The notes: generated by a model not told the origin, from the letters alone. 64,000 bases of DNA from Sarcocystis neurona (GCA_000727475.1 KL647297.1:340421-404420); one strand, 5' to 3'; positions 47,001-57,898 are shown, numbered from the stretch's first letter. Numbers and translations: made by a program.

Positions 47001-49113
47001 CGACACCGCAGCAGATTCTTGGTTTGTTGGGGAGGGTCGGAGCAGCAGCGCTGGGGTCACATGCGGCGATGGAGTGCCGCAACGGCAGCAGCAGGCTGCT
47101 CGCCGACAGGACGCTGCAGCAGTTGCGGCCGACGCTATGAGGCTCTACGTCGCGCTGGCCGAACAAAGTAGCACAGCAGGAAAGTGTGGGGAGCAGCGAG
47201 TGCTGCATTTGCTGCAAGAGGAAATTCTCTTCCGTTGCTGCAGCAGCAGCACCTGCGGGAGCACGACGACGAACAGTAGCGGCAGTAGTGCCGCTACAAC
47301 CGACAAGAGCAGGAGAAGCAGCGTCAGCTCCGGGAGTGACAGTAGCAGCAGCAGGAGCGCAAGTCGCCGCAGCAATAGCAGCAGGAACGAGGGTAGCTTT
47401 GCGGGAAGGGGCGACGTCTTTGCTGCTTGTGAAGAGGGACGAGATGAGCCGCGAAGAACTGCTGCTGTGCAGTGGGTGCCCCTGCGGCTACTGCAGCGGG
47501 TCTTCGTAGCCGCCAGCAAGGGCAGCAGCGCCAGCGTGTTGCTGCAGGCCTGCATGCTTTCGGAAGTGGCCAGGCACCTGGAGTGTGAAGCAGCCGCAGC
47601 AGATCGAGCGGCTGCTGCTGCCGCCCGAGAGCCTCAGCAGCAGCAGCACTGCGAGCAGCAGCAACGCGCGTGCGTCACCAGCAGCCCCCCCACACCCACG
47701 GCTCACCTGGTGGCCTCTCTGCTGCGCGATGTTTCTCGCGCGGGCCTGCTGCAGAGCGATGGAGAAGGCAGACGGCATGGAGAAACAGCAAATAACGCAG
47801 CACCAGGAAGCGCAGCAGAAGATGTCGGGGAAGGAGGGCCGAAGGAAGAAGAAAAATGCAGGATAACGCTGCGTGCTGTAGGGGAGGAGGCTGCTGCCGG
47901 GAACAAACCCCGCGGCACTTTCCGCCTCCTCAGGCCCTGCGACAGTAGCATTCACAGCAACAGCAGCAGCAGCACCCACAGTAGCAATTGCAACAGCGCC
48001 CACAGCAGCAACAGCAGCAACAACAGCAGCAGCTGTGTTTCACTAACGTGGCCGAACAGCGCTGAGCGTCGTATCTGTGAAGAAAGCAGCGGCGAGAACG
48101 TTCTGTACGGACAACAACAGCGTTCAAGATTGCGAGACAGCATCCCTGCCAAAGAAGACCCTGCTGCTGCTGCTTTCACAGGCCCCGGTACGGGAGAAGC
48201 TGCGGCAGCAGCACCACGTCGAGACAGGGGCCTGGACGACCACGAGGAGCAGAACAGGCTGCCACTGCTGCAGGAAAACCGGCAGCTGATCCAGCAGCAT
48301 GCCATGCGTTTGGCAGCCGCGACGACGAGATGGGCTGCTGCAGCAGCCTTCGCCGACTGCACGCCGGCAGATGTCGCGCAGCTGACACATGCGCTCCTGC
48401 CCTTTTGGCGAAGAATGCCCACAGCAGCAGACACAACAGCAGCAGACGCAACAGCAGCAGCAACAACCGCAACAGCAACAACAGCAAATGCAGCAGCAAC
48501 AGCACGTGCAGTAACAGCAGCAGCAAATTCAGGCGGGGGCCTCACCCAGACGCCTTACGGGTCGGAGACGCTTTTCGATGGCGGACGGCGGCCTGTGTTG
48601 CATGCGTCGGCAGCAGCCGCTCTCCCGACTTTTATGCCGCAGGTCCCTGACAGGCGAAGCGGAGAAGAACAGCAGTTGCGAGGAACTGCAGCAGTCGTCG
48701 GGAGCAGGAGCAGCAGCGGGGATCCTTGGCTTTGTCGGCAGACACCGCAGCAGCAGAGCCCAACGCTGCAGCACCAGCAGCTGCGGAGAGTTGCTGCAGG
48801 AGATGCGCAGGGCCCGGCCGTCGTGCACACTGCAGCGGGTGCACATGCGACGGCAGCAGCAACAGCCGCAGCAGCACGCGTGGACGGAGCAACAACAGCA
48901 GCCGTTGCGGCAGCAGACTCAGCTCAGCAACACCCACCGCCAATGTCAGGGCGGGGCGGCGGTCCTGGAAACGGCTGCCGAAAACGACCTGCTGCAGCAG
49001 GAGCAACAGCAGAATATTCGGACGAGGAAAATGAACGAAGGCTGAGAGAAACATTTCTTCCGGCGCTGCTACTCAGCGGCACACCCCCACACGTCGAAGC
49101 AACTGACATTGAT
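44043..49113 (+). CDS. Gene C exon 2: large helix-rich protein
   Basis: A 5,071-bp exon, phase-linked to exon 1. Between Ala-, Ser- and Gln-rich runs it has many amphipathic helical segments: LRLPEVASILPALLRLAVHL at the start, QQLTREAQQLSPGEVFRCVQ (near 44,355-44,415), a segment near 45,190-45,290 containing AWLPVLHLLGEKVSPYFNSP, AVQWVPLRLLQRVFVAASKG (near 47,464-47,524), LVASLLRDVSRAGLLQ, LLQENRQLIQQHAMRLAAAT and CTPADVAQLTHALLPFWRR (near 48,270-48,420). The repeated P-x-(D/E)-(V/L) turn followed by a Leu-rich helix resembles the helical-hairpin arrays of apicomplexan FASTK/RAP-type organellar RNA-binding proteins, but I see no RAP domain and the likeness is only by eye. It ends EATDID at a GTACGC donor (49114), phase 0. 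The donor is not a strong one. Confidence 0.5.
46883..46990 (+). repeat. 18-bp tandem repeat encoding SSSSCN
   Basis: Six units of GCAACAGCAGCAGCAGCT, one of them degenerate, begin at 46883, 46901, 46919, 46937, 46955 and 46973. In the gene C frame they give SSSSCN; the other + frames give LQQQQQ and Ala-rich text. Confidence 0.92.
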
Positions 49114-50742
49114 GTACGCTGCTCTGCTGCTGCTCTTCGCAGAATTATTGTGGTCCTCCTTCAGCTGTTACTGCTGCTTTTGTTGTTACTTCTGCTCCTG
49201 TTGTTATTGCTGCTCCTGCTGTTAATACTGCTGCTGCCGTTGTCACTTCTGTTGCTGTCACTGCTATTGCTGTCACTACTTTTGCTGTCACTGCTTTTGC
49301 TGTCACTGCTTTTGCTGCCACTGCTTTTGCTGTTACTACGGCTCCTACTGTTAATCCTGCTGCTGCTGTTATCACTGCTATTGTTGCCACTGCTCTTGGC
49401 GTTAGTGCTACTCCCGTTGCTGCTGCTGCCGTTGCTGCTGCTACGACTGTTGCTGCTGGTGTTCCTGCCTCTGCTGCCGCTGGTACTAGTGCCGCTTCTG
49501 TCACCGCTGCCGCGGTGGTGCTGCTGCTGCTGCTATTTCTCCTGCTGGTGTCACTGCTGCTGCTGCTGCTCCTGCTGCTGTCATTGCTGCTGCTGGTGGT
49601 GCTACTGCTGCTCTTGCTGTTGGTGCCGTTGCTGCTATTCCTTCGTATGTCTGTATATATATAGGAAGAATGATACTGATACACAAGTACAAACAGATAC
49701 ATACGGATAAACAAATGTACAGCTATATATATATATATATGTGTATACGTACATACATCTGTGTATACAGACAGACAGGCAGAACCATGGAGTAAGGTAT
49801 ACATATATATACATATATATAGACAGACAAAAGCACGTAGTAAGATATATTTATAATATAGAGACAGATAGATAGATGAAGATATGAATGTAACAGGAAG
49901 ATGAGGATGAAAGAGAAATCCTCTGCAGATATCTGCCCGCGCGCGTGCGTAGGCGTTTGAGATCCCCGTCGTCAATTTTCTCCCTTCCTCGACTCTGTCC
50001 CTCTCTGCTGCATGTTGCTCTGGCAGCAACTACAGCTGTGCCTCGTACACGTGTATATATATATATGCATATATATATGTATACGTGTATGTCTACATGA
50101 ATCGCTGAGTTAGGTACACAGATATGCCATGCATGCATATAAGTGTAGTCCCGAAGTTTACTGCATCCATGTGTGTATTGCCACTCATATACTTACATCT
50201 ACATATATGCCAGTGCTAATATCAGCGTATATGTGATAGAGCTGTATTCCACACCCAAGTCGATAATCTATATATATATATATATGTACATATATATATA
50301 TACATATATATATATATGTACATATATATATACATATAGATAGACTACCGGCAATACGTTCATGAGTGTGGTAGATTTCCGTAGAACGTGCAGGTGTTCG
50401 TATGTCACATGCGTGTTTTTAACTCTTCCATACATGAACATACATCTCTCCCTCTCTCTACGTATATATATATATATATATGTATATGCATATGTATATA
50501 TATATATGTATATGTATACATATATGTATATATATATGTTCACATCGATATGCATCTGCGTCTCTCTCCCTCTCTGTCTGTCTCTCTGTATGTACGTGTA
50601 TATGTGTGAGTCATGGTAGTCTCTTTCTAGGTGGATTAATATTACGTAGAGGTACGTGATGGCACAAATATATACAAATATATATATATATATATATGTG
50701 AAGCTTAGTTTCTCGCGAGTAAGGCAACTCTAAACCTTTCAG
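49114..50742 (+). other. Proposed gene C intron 2
   Basis: 1,629 bp, from GTACGC to an AT-rich acceptor region, gcaactctaaacctttcag, ending 50742. It contains the Val-Thr-Ala coding-like repeat (49,143-49,660), TATATA blocks (49,725-49,860; 50,050-50,090; 50,265-50,345; 50,460-50,540) and spacer. A GTATGT donor at 49645 is an alternative, also in phase 0 with exon 2, but using it would add a poly-Leu/Cys stretch to the protein. Confidence 0.4.
49143..49664. repeat. 15-bp-based GCT/GTC/ACT repeat with Val-Thr-Ala coding potential
   Basis: Imperfect TTTGCTGTCACTGCT units are clearest at 49,255-49,330 and decay on both sides into GCTGCTGTT-type sequence. On + one frame after a ctcttcgcag acceptor-like site reads PPSAVTAAFVV, then AVTAFAVTAFAATAFAVT-type repeats, open to TAG 49662-49664. 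On - a 294-codon frame reads AVTAK repeats. A third reading is poly-Leu. It may be a skipped or alternative exon or a minisatellite in an intron. Confidence 0.6.
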
Positions 50743-51102
50743 GGTATGCGTACTTTTCTGCTGCAGCGGTACTTCGCCGTGCTGACGCAAGTTTTCTGCA
50801 GCGACGCAGAAGCAGCAGAAGCAGCAAAGACAGATACGGCAGGCAGAGGAGAAGACGCAGAAAAGGGACGAGACGGAGCCTCAGAGAAACAGCAGAGCCC
50901 ACCAGCGAGGCGAGACAGAAGAAGAAGAGCTTTTGGCTGCTGCTTGAGCAGCTGGGAGCCGATGCAGCTGTGCGCGCTGTTGCAGGCAGCAGCGGCCGTG
51001 ACGCCGCGGCTGAGTTTGCTGCGACAGGCGACTGCTGTCGACTCTGCTGGACCTCGGCTGCTGCCTACTGCGGCAGGCGCATGCGGCAGGAAATTTTCTT
51101 CG
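50743..51102 (+). CDS. Gene C exon 3
   Basis: A 120-codon exon. It starts GMRTFLLQRYFAVLTQVFCS directly after a cctttcag acceptor, passes through an acidic/Ala stretch and a basic patch PPARRDRRRR, then SWEPMQLCALLQAAAAVTPR, another turn-plus-helix segment like those of exon 2. It ends RKFSS at a GTAGGT donor (51103). Both boundaries are phase 0, as in the neighbouring exons. Little CAG repeat is present, which makes the reading frame more trustworthy than elsewhere. Confidence 0.5.
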
Positions 51103-51697
51103 GTAGGTTGTTCCTCGCTCCGGGCTTCTCCACAAATTCGCGGCTGCTGCTGCCTCTGCTGCTCCGTAGATTGCTGCTGCTCCTGCCTCTTCGCTTTTCT
51201 CTGTTGCTGCGCCAGCTGCTGCCAACAAGACGCGCCATCTCCCTACTGCGCACCGAAGAAGTACAGCACGCACACACACAAACCGAATACATATACATAT
51301 ATATGCATATATATATATATTTATTTATAAATCTATACATATGCATGTGTATACATATATAGATAGATAGATAAATATAATATATAGATAGGTGGACACA
51401 TGAATAGATAGATAGATAGATATATAGATGTGTGTACATATATATATAGCATGCCTATATGTACAAGTCTCGATATGTGTGTGTGTGTGTGCGCCTGACG
51501 TTCTGCGATAGACAGATACATAGATAGGTAAGTACGTATATATATATATATATATGTATACATGTAGCATATGTATGTGTACAAGTCTGGACATGTGTGT
51601 ATGTGCCTGACATTCTGCATGTCCGGCCGGATTTCCCATGGAGACCTGCGCCTACAGGCGTGTCTGTCTGCGTCTGTGCATGCGTCTTGTTTTGCAG
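51103..51697 (+). other. Proposed gene C intron 3
   Basis: 595 bp with GTAGGT donor and tgcgtcttgttttgcag acceptor ending 51697. It contains GATA/TATA microsatellites (51,290-51,440 and 51,535-51,560) and a (GT)n run near 51,477-51,492. Confidence 0.5.
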
Positions 51698-54142
51698 AAA
51701 GAGCGGGTGGGGCAGCAGGAGGAGCGCGCTGCAAAGGACGCGAAAGAAGAGCAGCAACACGAGAAGGTGCGGCTTGAGCAGCAGCAGGTGCACTGGGCCT
51801 TGCGTTTGCTGCCTGCTGCTGCTGATGTCTTAAGCGCGTCAATTCGTTTTCCTCGCGATATCGTAGCAGCGGCCACAGCAGCTGCTTCGAGCCTCATGAC
51901 GCTCCGGAGGCTACAGCAGCAGCGGCAGCAGAGAGAGCTGCAGCAGCAGCAACACGTGGCTAAAAGCAGCAGCAGGACAACAGCAGCAGCGGGTGACGGA
52001 GCGGGCGGGAATGTGAGTGTTCTCCTCATTCCCGCAAATCGAGAGAGCGGCAGCGACATCGTGGGCGGCAGCAGCGGCGCTCTTCGTCTGGGGAGCAAGC
52101 TGGGCACCAGCGGCAGCAGCAAAGAAGTCGACGCACTCCTGCACTGCAGCGTTTCTGGCAGCCTTACTGCTGTTCTATTTAAAGGAAGAGGAGGAGGAGG
52201 AAGAAGGAGCGATCCGAAGGTTTTTGTGAACCGCGTGCGCTTCAGAGAATTCAATTCCCTGCTGTGGACTTTGCAGCGATCGGCTTCCTATAACATGCAT
52301 CGCGCTGTTGCTGCTGCTGCTGCTGTCAGACGAGATCCTCCCGTCCCTGAGAGAAGTGCAGCATCACCAGCGGCAGCGGAACCGCTTAACAAAAGCCCAC
52401 ACTCGCCAAAGAAGCTTCTCTGCGTCGACGGCGCTTCTGCAGCAGCTTCGCCTATTGCTGCTGTAGGACCCGGCACTTCTGCTGCTGCTGTCGACGACCT
52501 CCGTGATGCAGCGGCAGCGGGCAGAGGACGCAGTTCTGCTGCTGCTCTTTCAGCCGGAGAGCCGTCGTCCTCTCAACAGCGCTGGACGACTAGCAGTGGC
52601 AGCAGCAGCAGGAGCAGCTTCTCAGACGGGATCGGCGTCGATCCTGCCGCTGCTGCTGCAGCACAAATAGCTGCAGCGGTCCCGGGACCGGCTCTGTCTC
52701 TGGCTGTTTTGTGGGGAGACGCCACTGGAAACGGCGGAGACGCCCCTCCCGTGCGGGCCACGAACTCTTTCGCGGCTGCTCTGAATGGGATGGCGACCGG
52801 CAGCCACACCGTCTTTGGCTCACCGACGCAGCCGAGGCGGCTGCTGCCCCCCGTGCAGGAGCAGCAGCGGCTGCAGGCGCTGCAGGAGCAGTGGCTGCCG
52901 CTTGCTGCGTCAGTCGTCAACGAATTCTTACGCCTTCCAGGAGGGCTTGCCCACAAAATTGCTCTATATGTCGCTGCATGTGTGCGGACCCAACACCTCA
53001 TAGACCTACGTTGGCTGCTTCTCAACCTTGGGAGGAGGAGGAGCGGCAGCGGCGACTCCAGCAGCCACACTAGAGACAGCAGAGCGAACGGCAGCAGCAG
53101 CAGCAGGAGCAGCTGCAATACTGACAGCGACAGCAACAGCAGCTGCGATGACAGCGTCGACGCTTCGAAGACACAGGCCGGACAGCGTCGAAGTGAAGGA
53201 GGCCCAGGCCTGAAGCCGCGCGAGCAGGAGGTGCAGCAGCGGCGTGACGAGCAGGTGCTGCAGCAGCTGCGTGAGGAGCAGGAGCTGCAGCAGCTGCTGC
53301 AGGAGGGAGAACGTGAACTACTGTGGCAGCTAGCGCGTCAGGAAGGAGTCGGTACACGAGGCGCAGGAGCTGCAACATCGGGGAAAGTAGCTGCACGAAG
53401 ACGAGGCCAGAGACCTGGCAGCTTACTTGCTTTGCCGTTGCAGCAGCAGCTGATAGTTCAGCCGCTGCGGCGTGGCTCATCTGCAGCAGAAATCGCGGCA
53501 GCTTCTCCGTCATCGGGAAGAGAGCAGCAAGCTGGCGACCTCGTGTCTGCAGGAGAGCCGCAGACAGAGGAGCGACAGCAGCAACAGCAGCACGCAGGAG
53601 AGCAGCAGAAGCTGCAAGGAGGAGGACAGCAGCAGCTGACTCAGGAGAAGAAGCAGCAGCAGACGAAGACAGAACCGGGGGAAACGGGGAAAAAGACGTT
53701 GCAGGAGCACGCTCACTTCCCCCAGGCGCGACAGACAGGTCGCGAGCAGCAACAGACCAACGGCGAACGGCAGACAGAGAGTCAACAGCATCAGGAAGAA
53801 AAGCAGGCAAACAAGCAGCAGCAGGAAGAGAAACAGCAGCAGGGAAAGATGCAGCAGGTGGCCGAGAGGCAGCAGGAGGCGCAGCAGCAGCAACAGCAAA
53901 CAGAGAGGAAGGAACAGGCGGAGAAACAGCAGGAAATAGAGGAGAGACGACGAGAGCAGCAATTGCATGCAGCGCTGTGCAAACCTTTCCGCAGCTTGGT
54001 GGATCAACGAGATTTACCCAGCTGTCCGTTCTCGACGCAGCCTCCAGGAGTTTTAATGAATCTCCTGCTCAACACCTACGCCGCCAGCAACGCCTGCGGC
54101 ACAATAGATCTTCTGTACGCAGCGCAGAAATCCATGTTTCTT
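51698..54142 (+). CDS. Gene C exon 4
   Basis: An 815-codon exon in phase 0 at both ends. It opens with KERVGQQEERAAKDAKEEQQ, a charged coiled-coil-like helix, then RLLPAAADVLSASIRFPRDI. A segment near 52,205-52,300 contains FVNRVRFREFNSLLWTLQRS, and near 52,915-53,030 there is EFLRLPGGLAHKIALYVAAC followed by LIDLRWLLLNLG. After this come Ser-rich and long Gln/Glu/Lys-rich runs (53,220-53,330; 53,570-53,970), then a compact end PFRSLVDQRDLPSCPF and PPGVLMNLLLNTYAASN. The frame then runs into CTATCT microsatellite, so I end it at the GTATCT donor, 54143. The ordinary segments resemble helical-hairpin repeats, but no named domain is visible. Confidence 0.5.
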
Positions 54143-55090
54143 GTATCTGTATCTCTGTGTGCCTATATCTCTCTATATTTATCTACATATATATATATAT
54201 CTGTGTCTATCTATATAGATATATATGCCAGTGCCCGTACCTACCTCTATACCTAAATCTATACATATCTGTGTCTGTGTCTCTCTATATTTATTTGTAT
54301 CTGTACGTATCTATATCTGTGTCTGTATGTATATCTATATATATATATATGTATAAGGACGGATAGACCTCCGACTGCCTATACCTGTCTATATATATAT
54401 ATGTGTATATCTGCCTGAGTCTGCCTGTATCTGTCTAGATCTATACCTGTGTGCGCCTACGTCTGTGCCTACCTCTTTACATCTATCTCTACCTATATCT
54501 GTATATATCTATGTGCGTCTGCTCATATCTGTCAATATCTATCTATCTCTATCTGCATCGAAGTCTCTCCATATATGTATTTACCAGTGCCAATATATGT
54601 ATGTGTATACCTCTATGTGTCTATATCTGTCCATGTCTGCCCATATCTGTCGATATCCATCTACCTGCATCTGTGTCTGTATCCATATCTGTCCCTCTCT
54701 AAGTATATATATGTACATATATATATATCTCTTTCTCTCTATATATATATGTATATGTATCTACCAGTGTCTACATCTGTCTACACCTGTGTGCCACTAT
54801 ATTTGTCTGGGCCTGCCTATATCTGTCGATATTTATCTATCTAGAGCTGCGTCCGTATCACGCCACCTCTCTCTATATATATTCATATATCTATATATTT
54901 TATATCTAGCAGTGCCTACGTCTGCCTATACACCTATATATCTGTATCTGTCTGTGTCCGCCTATATCTGTCGATATCTATCTATCTAGGTCTGTGCTGG
55001 TCTCTATCTCTAAATACGTATACATATCTGTTATCTCTCTATACCTGTACATATATCAATGTGTCTCCCTATATCTATTTATACGTACGT
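54143..55090. repeat. CTATMT/CTGTMT microsatellite block
   Basis: Nearly 1 kb of pyrimidine-biased TCTATATCTGTCTATCT-type sequence without a stable unit length. Confidence 0.9.
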
Positions 55091-55134
55091 CATTCTCTGA
55101 GTTTCTCTCTTCATATCTCTTGTATCTGTGTGTC

Positions 55135-55288
55135 AGAGAGAGAGAGATACATGCACACGGTATATATACATATATATATATATGTATATATATGTATATA
55201 TATGTATATATATATATATGTATATATATACACGTATATATACACGTATATATATATACATACCGTGTGCATGTATCTCTCTCTCTCT
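55135..55288. repeat. Long palindrome, 28-bp perfect arms around a TATA core
   Basis: Arm 55135-55162 (agagagagagagatacatgc followed by acacggta) is the exact reverse complement of 55261-55288 (taccgtgtgc followed by atgtatctctctctctct). The 98-bp centre is TATATA/TATGTATA/CACGTATA that is itself nearly self-complementary, so almost the whole 154 bp can fold back. It lies in the proposed gene C intron 4. Confidence 0.93.
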
Positions 55289-55684
55289 CATACTCTCTCC
55301 ATAAATGTATGTGTCTCGCTCTCTACCTCTTCCACTATCTCTTTATGTATGTATGTATATATATAAATGTATATATATGGCTTACGTACGGTACAGTCCA
55401 AAGAGGAAGCACACATGTTACTTGGTGAGCCGACGTATATATAAGTGAAAATATTTCTATATGTGTGAGTGAAGAGACATTTCGTATGACCCCGGCGCTG
55501 CACCACGCATGCGCCCCCGGGGCACAGAGTTTCCTTGTGTGTGCTCTCTCCAATCAAAAATGACGCTGCATATATGTGTCTGCATGCGCGTACGGGATGG
55601 GTGGCACGGAGACGAGAAATTCTATTTCTCTTGATGTGCCGCTGCTGCTGCTTGTCGTCCTTCCCTTCCGGGGGAATTGCGCAG

Positions 55685-57898
55685 CCAAGAGCAAGCCCCC
55701 GGTGCTGCTCTAGCTCTATGGAGACGGCGGTGCTTCAGCTGCTGCTTTCCTTCTTCCGCGGGGGGTACGCCGCTGTGTCCGTAGGTACTATTCCTGTTGC
55801 GTGTTGTTGCTGCCATGCTGCTGTTGGCTCGGCTGCTGCTGCTGTTGCTGCATCTCTGCCGCCTTCCTCGATTTCCCGTTGCTGCAGGGCGGCGCTGGTG
55901 GAGTGTCCTCTACACCTGCTGCAGTATGAACTACCGCAGCTGCAACACACGCTGCAAACCTTGGCCCATTTCAGCAAGCAGTCGTATTCGTGTACGCAGT
56001 CGGCAGCAGCCACCACGAGCACATCACCTTGCGCTCCCGTTGCTGCTACTGCGGTGGCTGCTGCTTCTTCTTTTCGCCCAAGCGGCCAGGAGTCTCTCGG
56101 AGGAAGCGCCCTCCTCCCGTCGCAGGAGGAGAAAAGCAGCTCTCTCTGCAGCAGCAGCAGCAGTTCTGCGGCAGCCCACCAGCAGGGCCATGGCAACTGC
56201 GCCAGGCCGATCGATTTTTGCAGTCCTCTCGCTGCTGCTGACGACGACCCCGAGGGAAGCAGCACGCGAATGCAGCCGGGGGAGTCTCTTGTCGCCCAGC
56301 TGCAGGACGCAGAGCCGCAGCAAGCGGATCAGCAGGAGCAACAGGCGATGCTGCAGCATCGTGAAAGTCGCCGAGAGACACTTCCGTCTGGCAAAGGCTG
56401 TTTCATTATCGTCCCGGAGCAATTTCTTCGTGCAGCCACACTTTCGCTTCTGAAGCATGCGCTCCGCCTGATCCGGACTGCAGGAGAAAAAAGTCCTTCC
56501 GACCACCGGAAGAGCAACAGCAGTCCCAGCAGCGGCAGCAGCGAACGCTGTGCAACACCTCGGCTCGAAAACGAACTTTTCTTGCTTCTCTTTGCCGCGC
56601 GGTCGCTTGCTGTTCTTCTGGATGAATACTGTCAGAGGCACATGGAAATTCGGGAAGAAAACGGCTCCGTTTTCTCGTCCTACAGTCCGCTCGGCGTAGG
56701 AACTGATTCGCCCCTGCACAGTGCTCCTACCGCTGCAGCAAGTGGTCACGCTGACGCTGCTGCTGCTCTGGCGACTCCTACTGCTGCTGGTGCGTTGCCA
56801 GCGGCTGGTGCTGCTGCAGTCGCGAAGTGCAGCTCTGCTGCATCCTCCGGTGCTGCGCCTGCTATATCTTGTGTGTCGTGTCCACCTAGTGCTGCTGGTG
56901 CTGCTGGTCAGAAGTTTGCACCGCCGCAGCCTGTGCCGCGCGCTGCTGGTCCTCCGAAGTCGGGAGCAGCAGCTAGAGAGAAGGCGGCTGCTGCGCTGCT
57001 GCCGCCGAGTCTGCAGAAAGAGCTGCACGCTCTCGCTGCAGCTTTGGGACGGCTGCTTCTGAAGCAACACCAGCACCACACGGAGAGGAGGTCGCAGCAT
57101 GCCACTTGTAGCAGCGCACGTGCGTTAGCGGCAGCAGCAGACCTATGGGGTCTCTTGGGCCTCTGGATTTCACCTTTGCCGGAGACACTGCTGCGTGCGA
57201 TGCAGAGTCTTGCACCCGCAGCAATAGCTTTGCTACTTCACTCTAAAACGCCGCAGCAGCGCACTTCCTTCACTGAGTCCACCACTGCTGCGCACACAAG
57301 CCCGTCAAATGGCGGAGGACAGACACTGCGAACAACACGGCAGGCAGAGGAAGAAGCGTCCAGCACTTTTTTCGTGTCACCACGAGGTCCTTCGAAGCCG
57401 TTTTCTGAGTCTTATAAATCGGTAGCTGGGATGGAAGACGGCGGTGCTGCTGTCTCTGGCGGTGCTGCTGCTGCTGTTGCTTCTGTCGCTGCTCCTGCGT
57501 CTGGTGCTGCTCTTGGTGGCGCTGGCGTCGCCGCTGCAGCAGCGTGCGGACGCAGGACTGGTGAAACGAAGTGGCAGGCACGGCTGCGCAGCACGAGGAC
57601 CAGCAGCGCTCGCAGTGGGGGGGCTGACGCCGCCGCTGTCCCTGCCGCAGCATTTTCTCGTGGACGACGAGAAGGACGAGGAGGAGGAGGAGGAGGAGCA
57701 ACAACAGAATCGGCCGCTAGCTACGAACAACCTGGCCGCGCTGCTGCATCTTTCCACCGCGGTACTATCAGTGTGAGACGGAAACTGCAGCAGCAGCTGG
57801 CAGAGGAAGGAGAGCTGCAGGAACTCGGTGCTGCCGTGGAACGGCTGCAACATACTATCACCAGTATACACACCAACACCGACGCTGCACACGAATAA
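55685..57898 (+). CDS. Gene C exon 5, C-terminus
   Basis: A 738-residue terminal exon, phase 0 after the acceptor at 55684; the frame itself is open from 55535. Ordinary segments are METAVLQLLLSFFRGGYAAV, LVECPLHLLQYELPQLQHTL, IIVPEQFLRAATLSLLKHAL, ELFLLLFAARSLAVLLDEYC (near 56,570-56,635), LQKELHALAAALGRLLLKQH (near 57,010-57,070), LWGLLGLWISPLPETLLRAM and LAPAAIALLLHS. The linkers are Ala/Ser-rich. It ends EERLQ-type helices (GELQELGAAVERLQHTITSI) with TAA at 57896-57898. The spacing of Leu-rich helices again suggests an alpha-solenoid. The assembled model (five exons, 10,800 coding bases) is a multiple of three and gives 3,599 residues. A separate gene beginning here is the alternative. 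Confidence 0.5.
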   Translation, partial: PRASPRCCSSSMETAVLQLLLSFFRGGYAAVSVGTIPVACCCCHAAVGSAAAAVAASLPPSSISRCCRAALVECPLHLLQYELPQLQHTLQTLAHFSKQSYSCTQSAAATTSTSPCAPVAATAVAAASSFRPSGQESLGGSALLPSQEEKSSSLCSSSSSSAAAHQQGHGNCARPIDFCSPLAAADDDPEGSSTRMQPGESLVAQLQDAEPQQADQQEQQAMLQHRESRRETLPSGKGCFIIVPEQFLRAATLSLLKHALRLIRTAGEKSPSDHRKSNSSPSSGSSERCATPRLENELFLLLFAARSLAVLLDEYCQRHMEIREENGSVFSSYSPLGVGTDSPLHSAPTAAASGHADAAAALATPTAAGALPAAGAAAVAKCSSAASSGAAPAISCVSCPPSAAGAAGQKFAPPQPVPRAAGPPKSGAAAREKAAAALLPPSLQKELHALAAALGRLLLKQHQHHTERRSQHATCSSARALAAAADLWGLLGLWISPLPETLLRAMQSLAPAAIALLLHSKTPQQRTSFTESTTAAHTSPSNGGGQTLRTTRQAEEEASSTFFVSPRGPSKPFSESYKSVAGMEDGGAAVSGGAAAAVASVAAPASGAALGGAGVAAAAACGRRTGETKWQARLRSTRTSSARSGGADAAAVPAAAFSRGRREGRGGGGGGATTESAASYEQPGRAAASFHRGTISVRRKLQQQLAEEGELQELGAAVERLQHTITSIHTNTDAAHE

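Larger units (their letters stand above)
54143..55684 (+). other. Proposed gene C intron 4, microsatellite-rich
   Basis: 1,542 bp from GTATCT to ccttccgggggaattgcgcag. The first 950 bp are CTATAT/CTATCT/CTGTCT simple sequence; a long palindrome follows at 55,135-55,288, then ordinary spacer. Tyr/Ile/Ser-rich open frames across it (54449-54989 and 54994-55428 on +) are translations of the repeat. Confidence 0.5.

Noticed and set aside
44023..49710. Treating the whole 1,895-codon frame as one exon
   Set aside because: Before 44043 it reads through an acceptor, and after 49113 it turns into poly-Leu/Cys and microsatellite translation; splice phases favour 44043-49113.
50268..50620. Tyr/Ile-rich frames on both strands
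   Set aside because: Pure TATATA/CTCTCT microsatellite translation inside the proposed gene C intron 2.
54449..55428. Tyr/Ile/Ser-rich + strand frames
   Set aside because: They translate CTATCT/TATATA microsatellite and the palindrome core; no ordinary protein segments.
55685..57898. RAP domain or kinase domain at the gene C C-terminus
   Set aside because: No RAP-like or kinase catalytic motifs are visible; only Leu-rich helices and low-complexity linkers.
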